Shown here: piece by piece, positions 9,245 to 17,319 of the stretch
Layout of the letters: the number at the start of each line of letters is the position of its first letter
How positions within the stretch are numbered: position 1 is the stretch's first letter
NCBI RefSeq assembly: GCF_001420715.1
Contig: NZ_LJJC01000006.1
Coordinates: 554,770-607,478, forward strand
Direction: 5' to 3'
DNA: 52,709 nt
Origin: Heyndrickxia shackletonii
GTDB lineage: Bacteria; Bacillota; Bacilli; Bacillales; Bacillaceae_C
Program-made: the position numbers and the translations under genes
The notes under the pieces: generated by a model
Database searches by the model: none
What the model was told of the DNA's origin: nothing
What the model saw: only the letters and a program-made list of their open reading frames with translations

Positions 9245-9808
9245 ATGACTAGTTTAAATGAATGGTTTGAAAAAGGAATGACCTCCAAGGAATATATCGA
9301 ATCTATGAAGGTGCACAAAGAAAATTTATTATCTATTTATGAGGGCTTCCGTCTGCCTAAGGAAGATGAGCCTTTTTTCAAAGCACTCAGTGAAAAAGGT
9401 TTAAGAGCCATTGTTATTACAGAGGATTGGTGCGGAGATGCAATGGTAAATACACCAATTCTTTTAAGACTTGCGGAAGCAACAAATATTGATGTACATA
9501 TGGTATTAAGAGATCAAAATTTAGAACTGATGGATCAATATTTAACTAATGGAACAGCTCGTTCGATTCCAATTTTTATTTTTATTGATAAAAAGGGTGT
9601 AGAAGTAGCAAAATGGGGCCCTCGCGCACCGAAAGTTCAAGAGATGGTGACAGAAATGCGCTCTGGGTTACCGCCAAAAGAAGATCCAAGCTTCGATGAA
9701 AAACAAAAAGAAGTATACGCAAAGCTGCAAGCTGCATTTACACAAGATACTTCTGTCTGGGAAACAATATATAGCAGCTTAAAATCAACATTGAATACGG
9801 TGTTGTAA
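9245..9808 (+). CDS. Thioredoxin-fold protein with a single active-site Cys
   Basis: 187 residues from ATG at 9245 behind AAGGAG. The fold is recognisable from IVITEDWCGDAMVNTP (active-site loop near residue 65) and the cis-Pro loop SIPIFIFIDKKG about 50 residues later. The usual CxxC is WCGDA, so the resolving cysteine is missing, as in a known Bacillus subgroup of thioredoxin family proteins. It is therefore unlikely to be a general disulfide reductase. Thiol transfer or a chaperone-like role is possible but unproven. Cytosolic, with no signal peptide; its own terminator follows. Confidence 0.8.
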   Translation: MTSLNEWFEKGMTSKEYIESMKVHKENLLSIYEGFRLPKEDEPFFKALSEKGLRAIVITEDWCGDAMVNTPILLRLAEATNIDVHMVLRDQNLELMDQYLTNGTARSIPIFIFIDKKGVEVAKWGPRAPKVQEMVTEMRSGLPPKEDPSFDEKQKEVYAKLQAAFTQDTSVWETIYSSLKSTLNTVL

Positions 9809-9817
9809 TCCAAACGA

Positions 9818-9850
9818 GGTTTGCGTCTATGACGTGAACCCTTTTTATTT
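9818..9850 (+). terminator. Terminator of the thioredoxin-like gene
   Basis: 10-bp stem (9818-9827 with 9831-9840, two wobble pairs), then CTTTTTATTTTTT. The following 9851-10073 holds only a 42-codon frame at 9861-9989 without a ribosome binding site, which I do not call. Confidence 0.75.
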
Positions 9851-10073
9851 TTTCGCAGAGGTGGTTATTCTCGTTGGCTCAGCAAAAAAATGGTTACTAA
9901 ATAGTCATAACGTGCCCGTTGAAGCAAGAAAAGCAGAGGAACGATCGCATTCAGAGTTCTACTTTTCATTTTTAATACAAAATAATTAAATCTAGTTTAA
10001 TTGCTATATTTCTTATAACAAAATATTACCAAAATGATATAATTTTTAATAATAAAGCAAGAATGGTCCTTTA

Positions 10074-10898
10074 ATGAGGAAGGATGGATCAACTTTGGAA
10101 ACAATTCTGACATACTTAAAATATTTAAAAATAGAAAGAGAAACACCGTCGTTAAACTATTTACAGCGATTAATTCATCATCACTTATCCATGATTCCTT
10201 ATGAAACCTTTAGTAAATTTCATTACTTTCAAGAAAAAATGAACTTTGTTCCATCATTAGAGACATTTGTAGAAAACCTGGTGGAAAGAGGATGGGGCGG
10301 AACGTGCTACACATTGAATATCAATTTTTCGAGACTTCTATCTTCTTTGGGCTTTGAATGCTCATTAGTAAGGGTAATACCCGGGCACGTGGCTATTATG
10401 GTGACTATTGATGGTCGAAAATTTTATGTGGATGTTGGCTACGGTTCGCCGATTATGAAGCCTGTTGAGCTGGATTCGAAAAGGAGGCATGTTCTCCATG
10501 GATTCGGTGAAGAGATTATTTTCGAAAAGAGAACATCGGATCGCTTCGAAATCGATCGTCGTTCTAATGGAAAATCATTTGTTCGTAAGGAAATTGAATG
10601 GATTCCTCTAACAGAGGAAGATATTACAGAAGATATTGATTCCTCTTATTTTGACCATGACCACAATACAACGATGAGGCGCATCACGGCGGTCCGTTTT
10701 AATGGGCATGAATGCTATTTTCTTCGTGATCGTACCATTAAAGTGATGACCTATCGAAATATAAGAGAAATTCAACTAAAAGATAGGAACAAATGGTTAA
10801 AGCTTGTTCAGGAAGTCTATCAAATTGATGAAACCTCCTTAATAGAATCGATTGGTTTTTTGGAAACACGTGGGGTTCATTTATTTGGAGGAGCATGA
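10074..10898 (+). CDS. Arylamine N-acetyltransferase family protein
   Basis: 274 residues. NAT enzymes move acetyl from acetyl-CoA to arylamines or hydrazines through a Cys-His-Asp triad. Here these are Cys78 (WGGTCYTLN), His105 (IPGHVAIMV) and Asp120 (YVDVGYG). The region around Cys departs from the common RGGYCFE-N form, so substrate use may differ; some relatives act in secondary metabolism. The start is uncertain: ATG at 10074 has no good ribosome site, whereas TTG at 10095 is preceded by AGGAAGG. It overlaps the next gene by one base and starts a three-gene unit with DUF402 and GrpB-family genes. Confidence 0.85.
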   Translation: MRKDGSTLETILTYLKYLKIERETPSLNYLQRLIHHHLSMIPYETFSKFHYFQEKMNFVPSLETFVENLVERGWGGTCYTLNINFSRLLSSLGFECSLVRVIPGHVAIMVTIDGRKFYVDVGYGSPIMKPVELDSKRRHVLHGFGEEIIFEKRTSDRFEIDRRSNGKSFVRKEIEWIPLTEEDITEDIDSSYFDHDHNTTMRRITAVRFNGHECYFLRDRTIKVMTYRNIREIQLKDRNKWLKLVQEVYQIDETSLIESIGFLETRGVHLFGGA

Positions 10899-11422
10899 TG
10901 GAGAAAAAATATGCGGATCGCCTTCATTGGAAAAGAGTAACGGAAAGAAATTTTCAGATACAAAGAGTGCAACAAGGCACTGTCACATGCTTAAGTATTC
11001 ATAAAGTACGTGAGCCGTTATTAGTTACATATGAAAAACTGCACTGCATAGCGGATAATGAGTATAAGTGGTTTCAAGTTTTTCAGGAAGATCTTTCATA
11101 TACCCTTACCATTGTTGAAAATAACAGTGAAGAAATTGTTCAATATTATTATGATTTATGTTTAGATCAAGGATTTGATAAGGAACGCAATAGTCCGTGG
11201 TTTTTGGATGCGTATCTTGATGTCGTTTATTTACCAAGTGGCGAAATATTTATTTTGGATGAGGATGAGCTTCAGGAAGCTCTTCTTAAAGAAAGAATTA
11301 CACAGGAACAAGTGTTAAAGGTACAGGATGTTACAAATCAAATAATTAATAGCTTAAAATCAAGGAATGAGCCTTTAATGAAAATATATGAAAAATCAAG
11401 GAGTACTGTATGCGCAAAGTAG
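10898..11422 (+). CDS. DUF402 protein, nucleoside tri-/diphosphatase-like
   Basis: 174 residues. The C-terminal half matches the DUF402 pattern: YYYDLCLDQGF, then a WFLDAYLDVVYLPSG strand pair, then ILDEDELQEAL. The acidic residues in these segments bind metal in characterised relatives that hydrolyse nucleoside tri- and diphosphates (the Staphylococcus aureus Ntdp type; FomD is a further relative). Of the paired ATGs at 10895 and 10898, the second is better spaced from GGAGGAG. Translationally coupled to the NAT gene before it and overlapping the GrpB gene by 13 bases. Its substrate here is unknown. Confidence 0.75.
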   Translation: MEKKYADRLHWKRVTERNFQIQRVQQGTVTCLSIHKVREPLLVTYEKLHCIADNEYKWFQVFQEDLSYTLTIVENNSEEIVQYYYDLCLDQGFDKERNSPWFLDAYLDVVYLPSGEIFILDEDELQEALLKERITQEQVLKVQDVTNQIINSLKSRNEPLMKIYEKSRSTVCAK

Positions 11423-11928
11423 AGGTGGTCCCATACAATCATCAATGGCCGCAAATATTTGAACAAGAAGCTGGAAAAATAAAAACGATCATGAATGAAA
11501 TTGTGGTGGAAATTGAACATATGGGCAGTACATCCATACCCGGCATGTCCGCTAAGCCGGTGATTGATATTTTAGTTGAAGTTAATTCCATTGAAAAGGT
11601 AGATTTGTATAATGTCGAAATGATCGAATTGGGCTATGACCCTAAAGGAGAAAACGGTATTCCAAATAGACGGTATTTCTCCAAGGGAGGAGATAACCGA
11701 ACGCATCATGTCCATATTTATCAAACGGGAAATCCGGAAATCGCACGGCATTTACAATTTCGGGATTACTTAACGGCACATCCCGAGGATGCAATATTAT
11801 ATAGTGAGCTCAAACAGTCACTTGCTAAGCAATTTCCAGCAGACATAGACCAATATATTTTGGGAAAAGATGCTTTAGTAAAAGAACTAGATGAGAAAGC
11901 GAAGCTGTGGAGGCTAAGGATGGGCTAA
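11410..11928 (+). CDS. GrpB/UPF0157 family nucleotidyltransferase-like protein
   Basis: 172 residues. The family hallmarks are V-YNHQWPQIFEQEA at the N terminus, IEHMGSTSIPGMSAKPVIDILVEV near residues 35-60 and HHVHIYQTG later. The GS-containing loop plus the Asp of IDILVEV place it in the nucleotidyltransferase-like superfamily; the biochemical role is not established. ATG at 11410 lies 13 bases inside the DUF402 gene. Its stop overlaps the stop of the convergent thiolase gene (11925-11928), leaving no room for a terminator between them. Confidence 0.85.
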   Translation: MRKVEVVPYNHQWPQIFEQEAGKIKTIMNEIVVEIEHMGSTSIPGMSAKPVIDILVEVNSIEKVDLYNVEMIELGYDPKGENGIPNRRYFSKGGDNRTHHVHIYQTGNPEIARHLQFRDYLTAHPEDAILYSELKQSLAKQFPADIDQYILGKDALVKELDEKAKLWRLRMG

Positions 11929-13019
11929 GAAATCACCTCAAACATCATAGCTAAGCCGATTCCTCCACCACTTCCAATGGCGGCTATTACATACCTGCAA
12001 TCTTTCCTGCGCTGGACTTCATAAAATAAACGAGTGATCAATATGCTCCCCGAGGCGCTATAGGGATGCCCTATTATAATACTCCCTCCTCTTGTATTCA
12101 ATTTTTCATAGGGTATATCAAGTTCTTTTGCGCAAGCGACGACCTTTGAAGCGAAAGCCTCGTTAATTTCAAATAAATCGACATCACGAATATCTAAATT
12201 TCTCTTTTCTAATAGACTTCTAATTGCAAATACAGGGGCAATTCCTGGATAAAAAGGATGCACTCCAGTTACTTCACTATCAACAAAGCGCAATATAGGT
12301 TGTAAAGTGAGACTTCTCGCCTTATCCTCACTCATCACTACCACAGCACATGCACCATCATTGATGCTGCAGCTATTTGCTGCAGTTACAGTACCGTTTT
12401 TTACAAATATAGGAGCGGATCGAGATAAGAGACGTGTCATATCTCTTTTTCGGATGAATACTTCATCGATAAAATGTCCTTCAATCGGAAGGATTTCTGG
12501 TTTATACATTCCTTTTTCAAATGCTTCCCAAGTTCGTTCAAAGCTTAGGCTTGCATATGCATCTTGCTCTTCACGGGTAATTTGGTATTTATTTGCTACA
12601 TGTTCCGCTGCCACGCCCATATCGGGATCGCCGATTTCATCAGGGGAAAATCGTGCTCTTTTTTCAAAAGGAGATGTACTAACGCTTTCAACTCCACCCG
12701 CAATATAACAATCACCTGCCCCTGCCTCTACAAGGTAGCAAGCAAGTCTAATCGCCTCCAACCCCGCACTGCATTGTCTGTCGATGGTTAATCCGGGTAC
12801 TTGGATTGGAAGACCTGCTTGTAAGCTGGACAATCTAGCAATGTTTCCGCCCGGACCGACAATATTGCCTATAATGACATCGTTCAAATGCTCTTCTAAT
12901 CCTTCGCTCAAATGCTTTAGAAGGGGGGCTAATAAATGTTGGACCTCTACGTTTTTGAAATAGCCGTTCTCTTTCCCAATCGCACTTCGTTTCGCTCTCA
13001 CGATGACTGCTTTGCTCAT
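11925..13019 (-). CDS. yhfS: Thiolase (acetyl-CoA acyltransferase family), YhfS-like
   Basis: 364 residues, slightly shorter than the usual 390. Thiolases cleave or form 3-ketoacyl-CoA. The nucleophile lies in DRQCSAGLEA near residue 83. The second His is in EINEAFAS. Near the C terminus the usual His is in GGSIIIGHPYSASG, but the final catalytic Cys motif (CxGGG) reads IGSGGGIG, so the usual C-terminal cysteine appears to be Ser. Third gene of the BirA-controlled bioY operon, overlapping the ligase gene by 4 bases. B. subtilis has the same order (yhfU-yhfT-yhfS). The role in biotin-linked acyl metabolism is inferred. Confidence 0.82.
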   Translation of the reverse strand: MSKAVIVRAKRSAIGKENGYFKNVEVQHLLAPLLKHLSEGLEEHLNDVIIGNIVGPGGNIARLSSLQAGLPIQVPGLTIDRQCSAGLEAIRLACYLVEAGAGDCYIAGGVESVSTSPFEKRARFSPDEIGDPDMGVAAEHVANKYQITREEQDAYASLSFERTWEAFEKGMYKPEILPIEGHFIDEVFIRKRDMTRLLSRSAPIFVKNGTVTAANSCSINDGACAVVVMSEDKARSLTLQPILRFVDSEVTGVHPFYPGIAPVFAIRSLLEKRNLDIRDVDLFEINEAFASKVVACAKELDIPYEKLNTRGGSIIIGHPYSASGSILITRLFYEVQRRKDCRYVIAAIGSGGGIGLAMMFEVIS

Positions 13020-14476
13020 TTCTTCACGACTCCATCGGCAAGCATTTTCCTTACTTCTACGCGTGCAATTTTTCCGCCGGTTGTATGCGGCAACTCATCG
13101 ACGAAGATCCACTTACGAGGAATTTTATAATTGGCTAATTTCCCCTTGCAATATCTCCTTAATTCGCGTTGTTCACTTGTTCCCTTAATTACTGCTGTTA
13201 CGATTTCTCCCCAATATGGATCCGGTGTCCCAATTACTGCAACTTCTTCAACCTTAGAGTGGGAATGGAGGACGGATTCTACTTCTTCGGGAAAAATATT
13301 AATCCCGCCATAAAGAATCATCGAATTTTCCCTTCCCATAATGTATAAAAATCCATCTTCATCAAGATATCCCATATCCCCGACTGACATCCATTCCTCC
13401 GTCCTTTGTGGGGGCATTTCATCTGGACTTGTTAAATAACCGATAAAAATCATCTCGCTTTTGACGAATATTTTTCCGATCTCATTTGGCGCTGCAACTT
13501 CTTCTTCATTTATTACGACCTTAATCTCTACATTATGGCACGGTTTTCCAACGGAAGTTGATTTCCTGCTAAAGTCTTTTTGTGTTAAAACCGATACAAA
13601 GCTTAATTCAGACGCCCCGTAAAATTCGTAAAGCATTGCTGATGGAAAGAGTAATTGTAATTTTGCTTTTGATTCCTTTTCCCATTTTGCACCGGAGGAA
13701 AAAATTTTGAATGGTCTTGTGATCCTTTTCTCCTCTTTTAATATAGCCTCTACCATAGTAGGAACCGAATACAAGACCGAAATTGGTTCGCTTTCTAAAA
13801 TATTTAGCGTCATCGAGGGATTAAAGCTTTCTAAAAGATGTACAGTTCCTCCTAAAAATAGGGTACTGATAGCTCCGTATAAAAAATGAGAGTGAATAAG
13901 AGCTCCCGGCACCAGAACATGTTCCTCTTCCTTCATATGAAAATCCACTATGTTGCAATCAAAGCTCTTAACCCATGAACGATGAGATCGAATAAATGCC
14001 TTCGGTTTTCCTGTTGAGCCGGACGTAAAGCCCATATAAAAAGGCTCTTCCTCGCTGACCACAGGCTGAGTAAAATTGGGCACGACTTCATGAAGCGCCT
14101 CATGAAACTCGTCAATATGAAGAACATGGTGATTTGTTTGGGCTAAACTTTCAAAGCGTTGATCGGAAATGATAATAATATCCGGCTTACATATTTCAAT
14201 TCTATCCTGTAATTCTGATAGACTCCATTTAACATCGAGAGGAACTGCAGTCCATCCCGCATGTGCAGCTCCAGTAAAAACTTGAAGAAAGGATAAACCA
14301 TTTGGCAACAAAATGCCTATTCGTTTTGTTTTAGCAGGCTGTGCTTGGAGCCAGCTGCAAGTGAGTGAAACAAGCCGAAACCACTGCTCGTAAGTTATTA
14401 GTTCATTCTTTGTCTTGATGGCAATGCGATTTGGTGAATGCTTAGCATGTAAATAATATGTATCTGTAATGGTCAT
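13016..14476 (-). CDS. yhfT: Acyl-CoA ligase (AMP-forming), YhfT-like
   Basis: 486 residues of the ANL superfamily, activating a carboxylic acid with ATP to acyl-AMP and then acyl-CoA. The P-loop-like motif is MGFTSGSTGKPKAF near residue 150, the A5 motif is YEFYGASE, and the A8 hinge begins SVGDMGYLDEDGF. The catalytic lysine is in TTGGKIARVEV near the C terminus. Middle gene of the bioY-ligase-thiolase operon; its ATG is 21 bases after the bioY stop. Its BirA control suggests a fatty or dicarboxylic acid substrate linked to biotin synthesis, which is unproven. Confidence 0.88.
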   Translation of the reverse strand: MTITDTYYLHAKHSPNRIAIKTKNELITYEQWFRLVSLTCSWLQAQPAKTKRIGILLPNGLSFLQVFTGAAHAGWTAVPLDVKWSLSELQDRIEICKPDIIIISDQRFESLAQTNHHVLHIDEFHEALHEVVPNFTQPVVSEEEPFYMGFTSGSTGKPKAFIRSHRSWVKSFDCNIVDFHMKEEEHVLVPGALIHSHFLYGAISTLFLGGTVHLLESFNPSMTLNILESEPISVLYSVPTMVEAILKEEKRITRPFKIFSSGAKWEKESKAKLQLLFPSAMLYEFYGASELSFVSVLTQKDFSRKSTSVGKPCHNVEIKVVINEEEVAAPNEIGKIFVKSEMIFIGYLTSPDEMPPQRTEEWMSVGDMGYLDEDGFLYIMGRENSMILYGGINIFPEEVESVLHSHSKVEEVAVIGTPDPYWGEIVTAVIKGTSEQRELRRYCKGKLANYKIPRKWIFVDELPHTTGGKIARVEVRKMLADGVVKK

Positions 14477-14497
14477 GATTTTCCCCGTCCTATCAAT

Positions 14498-15058
14498 TTA
14501 TTTTTCAATGGAATATGGAAGCAATCTTCTTGGCAGCCGCCTTCTTATACTAAGCGTCAACAGGGAAGCAAGAACTGCTTTTACAATGTCGCCTGGAATG
14601 TAGACAAGTCCAAGCTTTGCCGCCTGTATAAGTTTGATTTTCATTACAAGAGCTTGAACCGGAATACCGACGCAATAAACAAGGATTATTCCACCAATAA
14701 TGTTTACTGTTAAAATCTTTGCGAATGTCGGTTTTCTGAACTTCATAATCCCCCAGCCAATGATAAAAGCCGCGATTGTATAACTAAAAATAAACCCTGC
14801 ACTTGGTCCTACTAAAACACTTAATCCGCCTCTGCCTCCAGAAAGGATTGGTGCACCTGCTGCTACAAGGAGTAAAAATACTAACTGACTTAATCCTCCC
14901 AGTCTAGCTCCTAATATACTTCCAGACAGCATAACTCCCAATGTCTGCAGAGTAATTGGGACTGGTGTAAACGATAAAAAGATAGGTGGAACAAAGCCTA
15001 AAGCAGCCATAATTGCTGTAAAAAGTGCTACAAAAACCATATCTCTGATTTTCATCAT
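14498..15058 (-). CDS. bioY: Biotin transporter BioY (ECF transporter S component)
   Basis: 186 residues, about six membrane segments. The BioY signature is clear: VFVALFTAIMAALGFVPPI at the N terminus, PITLQTLGVMLSGSILGARLG and GRGGLSVLVGPSAGFIFSY. The protein binds biotin in the membrane and works with or without the shared EcfAAT module. Paired ATGs (15058 and 15055) follow AAGGAG. First gene of the minus-strand operon (B. subtilis yhfU order), with a BirA operator and promoter immediately upstream. Confidence 0.93.
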   Translation of the reverse strand: MMKIRDMVFVALFTAIMAALGFVPPIFLSFTPVPITLQTLGVMLSGSILGARLGGLSQLVFLLLVAAGAPILSGGRGGLSVLVGPSAGFIFSYTIAAFIIGWGIMKFRKPTFAKILTVNIIGGIILVYCVGIPVQALVMKIKLIQAAKLGLVYIPGDIVKAVLASLLTLSIRRRLPRRLLPYSIEK

Positions 15059-15104
15059 CGATTCTCCTTTTTTATTTTATAGTAAAATAGATTAGAACAT
15101 AAAC

Positions 15105-15158
15105 ATTCTATAAATCTTTTGTTCTTATTGTCAACTAAGATTAAAAATTGGTTAACAA
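15105..15158 (-). promoter_or_regulatory. BirA operator overlapping the bioY promoter
   Basis: TTGTCAAC (15128-15135), 15 bases, GTTAACAA (15151-15158) matches the Bacillus BirA box TTGTTAAC-N15-GTTAACAA with one change. On the minus strand the left half-site contains the -35 TTGACA (15134-15129), followed after 18 bases by TAGAAT (15110-15105). Biotinyl-AMP-bound BirA would block RNA polymerase directly. Confidence 0.88.
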
Positions 15159-15245
15159 TATATTTTTTATAAAATTACTGTAGGGGTATTTCATCCTAAT
15201 ATCGTTTATAAAGGGTGAATGGAATAGAAAGGGGGGAGAGCGCAC

Positions 15246-15791
15246 TTGGATGCAGCATTAATTGAAAAAGCGAAAACCGGAAATGAACATGCGTTTCGAC
15301 TGTTGGTTGAAAAATATCGTATGCATGTCTTCCACACCGTATTCGCGATTCTTCGCAATCAGCAAGACGCTGAAGATGCAGCCCAAGAAGTGTTTTTGAA
15401 AATCTATGCTTCTCTCCCCCAATACGAGAATCAAGGTTTTAAAACATGGATAACAAGAATTTCAGTCAATCATGCGATTGATATGAAAAGGAAGAAGACT
15501 AGAAGACAAGAAGAAGCAGTGATAGAGTTTCAGCCTGAATTCCATCATGCAGGAAAAGCAGAAACAGCAGAGGTCATTGTTTTAAAAAAGGAACAAAAGA
15601 TATTTTTTGAAAAACGTTTAGGAGAAATACCAGACAATTATCGCGATGTCATTGAAGGATTTTATATAAAAGAAAAGTCTTATCATGAATTGGCAGAAGA
15701 GCAGCAGGTTCAAGTGAAAACTATTGAAACAAAGCTTTATCGTGCAAGACAGTGGATGAAAAAGCATTGGAAGGAGGACGATTTCAGGTGA
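15246..15791 (+). CDS. ECF-type RNA polymerase sigma factor
   Basis: 181 residues. Region 2 (FRLLVEKYRMHVFHTVFAILRNQQDAEDAAQEVFLKIY) and region 4 (a helix-turn-helix with YHELAEEQQVQVKTIETKLYRARQWMKK) are both complete. Start is TTG at 15246, with AAAGGGGGGAGAG just upstream; there is no ATG before residue 24. The TGA stop overlaps the GTG start of the anti-sigma gene (4 bases), so the two are made together. It is expected to be held inactive at the membrane and released by envelope stress. I could not identify an autoregulated promoter with confidence. Confidence 0.93.
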   Translation: MDAALIEKAKTGNEHAFRLLVEKYRMHVFHTVFAILRNQQDAEDAAQEVFLKIYASLPQYENQGFKTWITRISVNHAIDMKRKKTRRQEEAVIEFQPEFHHAGKAETAEVIVLKKEQKIFFEKRLGEIPDNYRDVIEGFYIKEKSYHELAEEQQVQVKTIETKLYRARQWMKKHWKEDDFR

Positions 15792-16243
15792 ATCATATTT
15801 CTTATGAAAAATGGCTTCAGTATGTGAGAGGTGAATTAGATTCCGCTACCGAAAAGCAGTATGATGATCATTTATATGGCTGTGACCAATGCTTGTCCAT
15901 TTACTTGGAGGCGGTCGAAGCAATGGAGCAGGCGCTGCCAATCATGAGCAACGAGGACATATTCACGGATATGGTAATGCAGCGATTGGAAGGACAAAAG
16001 AAGAAAACGATCACGAAATCACCAAAACAAAGCTTTTATCAAAAAGCCATCTTTCATTATTTCGTGGCTGCGGCCATGACTGTTATTTTAATGACTTCGG
16101 GTGTATTTTCCCATCTGACAAATGCGTTCAATGATTTTGAAACGAATAAAAAGAAAGAGCCATCCTTTGTTATGGGTCTTATGAATAAATCGGTTTCATT
16201 AATTGATAAGGTTGAAAAAGAATCTAAGGAGGGAAATAAATAA
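15788..16243 (+). CDS. Membrane-anchored zinc anti-sigma factor
   Basis: 151 residues. The N-terminal cytosolic domain carries the zinc anti-sigma motif H-x3-C-x2-C (DHLYGCDQC, near residue 30), which clamps ECF sigma factors. One membrane segment (FVAAAMTVILMTSGVF) follows near residue 100, then a short external tail. Start is GTG at 15788, behind AAGGAGGAC inside the end of the sigma gene. Its stop TAA overlaps the next ATG by one base. No obvious protease-site signature was recognised. Confidence 0.88.
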   Translation: MNHISYEKWLQYVRGELDSATEKQYDDHLYGCDQCLSIYLEAVEAMEQALPIMSNEDIFTDMVMQRLEGQKKKTITKSPKQSFYQKAIFHYFVAAAMTVILMTSGVFSHLTNAFNDFETNKKKEPSFVMGLMNKSVSLIDKVEKESKEGNK

Positions 16244-17319
16244 TGAATAACAACAAGAATCCTATAACAGCGTTTTTGCTCGGGTTTTTTCCGGGTATCG
16301 GGTTGATTTATTTAGGGAAGGCATTTGGCTTATTTTATACGGTATCTGTTTGCGGTCTTGCTTTTTTTGCTATGTTTGCTGCGTTTATAGGGCATGCAGG
16401 CTTCCCGGCTTTTTTTGCTACGATTATTGGATTTGGCATTTACGTTATCAGTATTATAGCTACATTAGTAAGTGCATCAAAACTTCAGCAAACAAAGGAG
16501 GAAGTAGGTGCAGCGTATACAAAAAATCACGATTCTGAACGTTTTTACACAATACTACTATCCTTCATTCCAGGACTAGGCCATTTCCAGCTAGGCTTAA
16601 TGAACCGTGGACTTACCATTCTGACATCCTTTCTCGGAATGGGAGTAATGGTTGTCTTTATTACAGCTCTTACGCATCGTGCCGAATTTATGGTTTTCCT
16701 TGCTTTCTTGCCGATTATTTGGGTTTATGGTTTTTTCGATGCGACCCGTCAGCTGTCAAAAAAACAAAACGGCGAGGAATTAGTAGATCGCTCGATTTTC
16801 GAGGAGTTTGAGATGAGACGAGAAGATGGGAAAAAGAGCAAGTCAATTGCAACCTTCCTATCCATCTTTCCAGGAGCGGGACATCTATATTTAGGTATGC
16901 AAAAACGCGGTATTCAATTAATGGCAGCATTCCTTTTCTCTATCTATATATTGGATATTTTGAGATTGGGAATATTCCTATTCTTAGTTCCGATTATTTG
17001 GTTTTACAGCTTTTTTGATGGCCTGCAAAAGGCATCAAAGTACGGAAAGGAAGAAATGGAGGATAAACCGGTGATTTCTTATTTAATCAACCATCAAAAA
17101 TGGGTAGGGATTGGACTAGTCATTCTTGGTCTCTATTATTTGATTTCTAATATTGTTCTACCAGTTGTTTCTCCGATGATATACAGCGCTATTCATATTG
17201 ATATAAGCTACTGGTTCAGTAATTACTTCCAAACAGTATTTGTTTGTATTCTCCTAATTGGCGGAGGGATAAAACTTATGTTTGGCACAAAGAAGAAAGG
17301 AGAAGAAAAAAATATATGA
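16243..17319 (+). CDS. Multi-pass membrane protein with three TM2-like repeats
   Basis: 358 residues built from three copies of the same unit. Each starts with a P-G-x-G loop between two hydrophobic helices: FFPGIGLIYLGKAFGL (near residue 14), FIPGLGHFQLGLMNRGL (near 107) and IFPGAGHLYLGMQKRGI (near 206). Units two and three then continue with PIIWVYGFFDA and PIIWFYSFFDG. These resemble the TM2 domain. A further pair of helices ends the protein. It is co-translated with the anti-sigma gene and overlaps the next gene by 4 bases, so it probably works in the sigma factor's signalling or response; its function is unknown. Confidence 0.75.
   Translation: MNNNKNPITAFLLGFFPGIGLIYLGKAFGLFYTVSVCGLAFFAMFAAFIGHAGFPAFFATIIGFGIYVISIIATLVSASKLQQTKEEVGAAYTKNHDSERFYTILLSFIPGLGHFQLGLMNRGLTILTSFLGMGVMVVFITALTHRAEFMVFLAFLPIIWVYGFFDATRQLSKKQNGEELVDRSIFEEFEMRREDGKKSKSIATFLSIFPGAGHLYLGMQKRGIQLMAAFLFSIYILDILRLGIFLFLVPIIWFYSFFDGLQKASKYGKEEMEDKPVISYLINHQKWVGIGLVILGLYYLISNIVLPVVSPMIYSAIHIDISYWFSNYFQTVFVCILLIGGGIKLMFGTKKKGEEKNI

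Noticed and set aside
9861-9989. 42-codon frame in the gap before the NAT gene
   Set aside because: No ribosome site near its GTG; it follows a terminator and resembles no family I know. A remnant gene cannot be excluded.
12307-13313. Series of plus-strand frames across the thiolase and ligase genes
   Set aside because: Antisense shadows of well-supported minus-strand genes.
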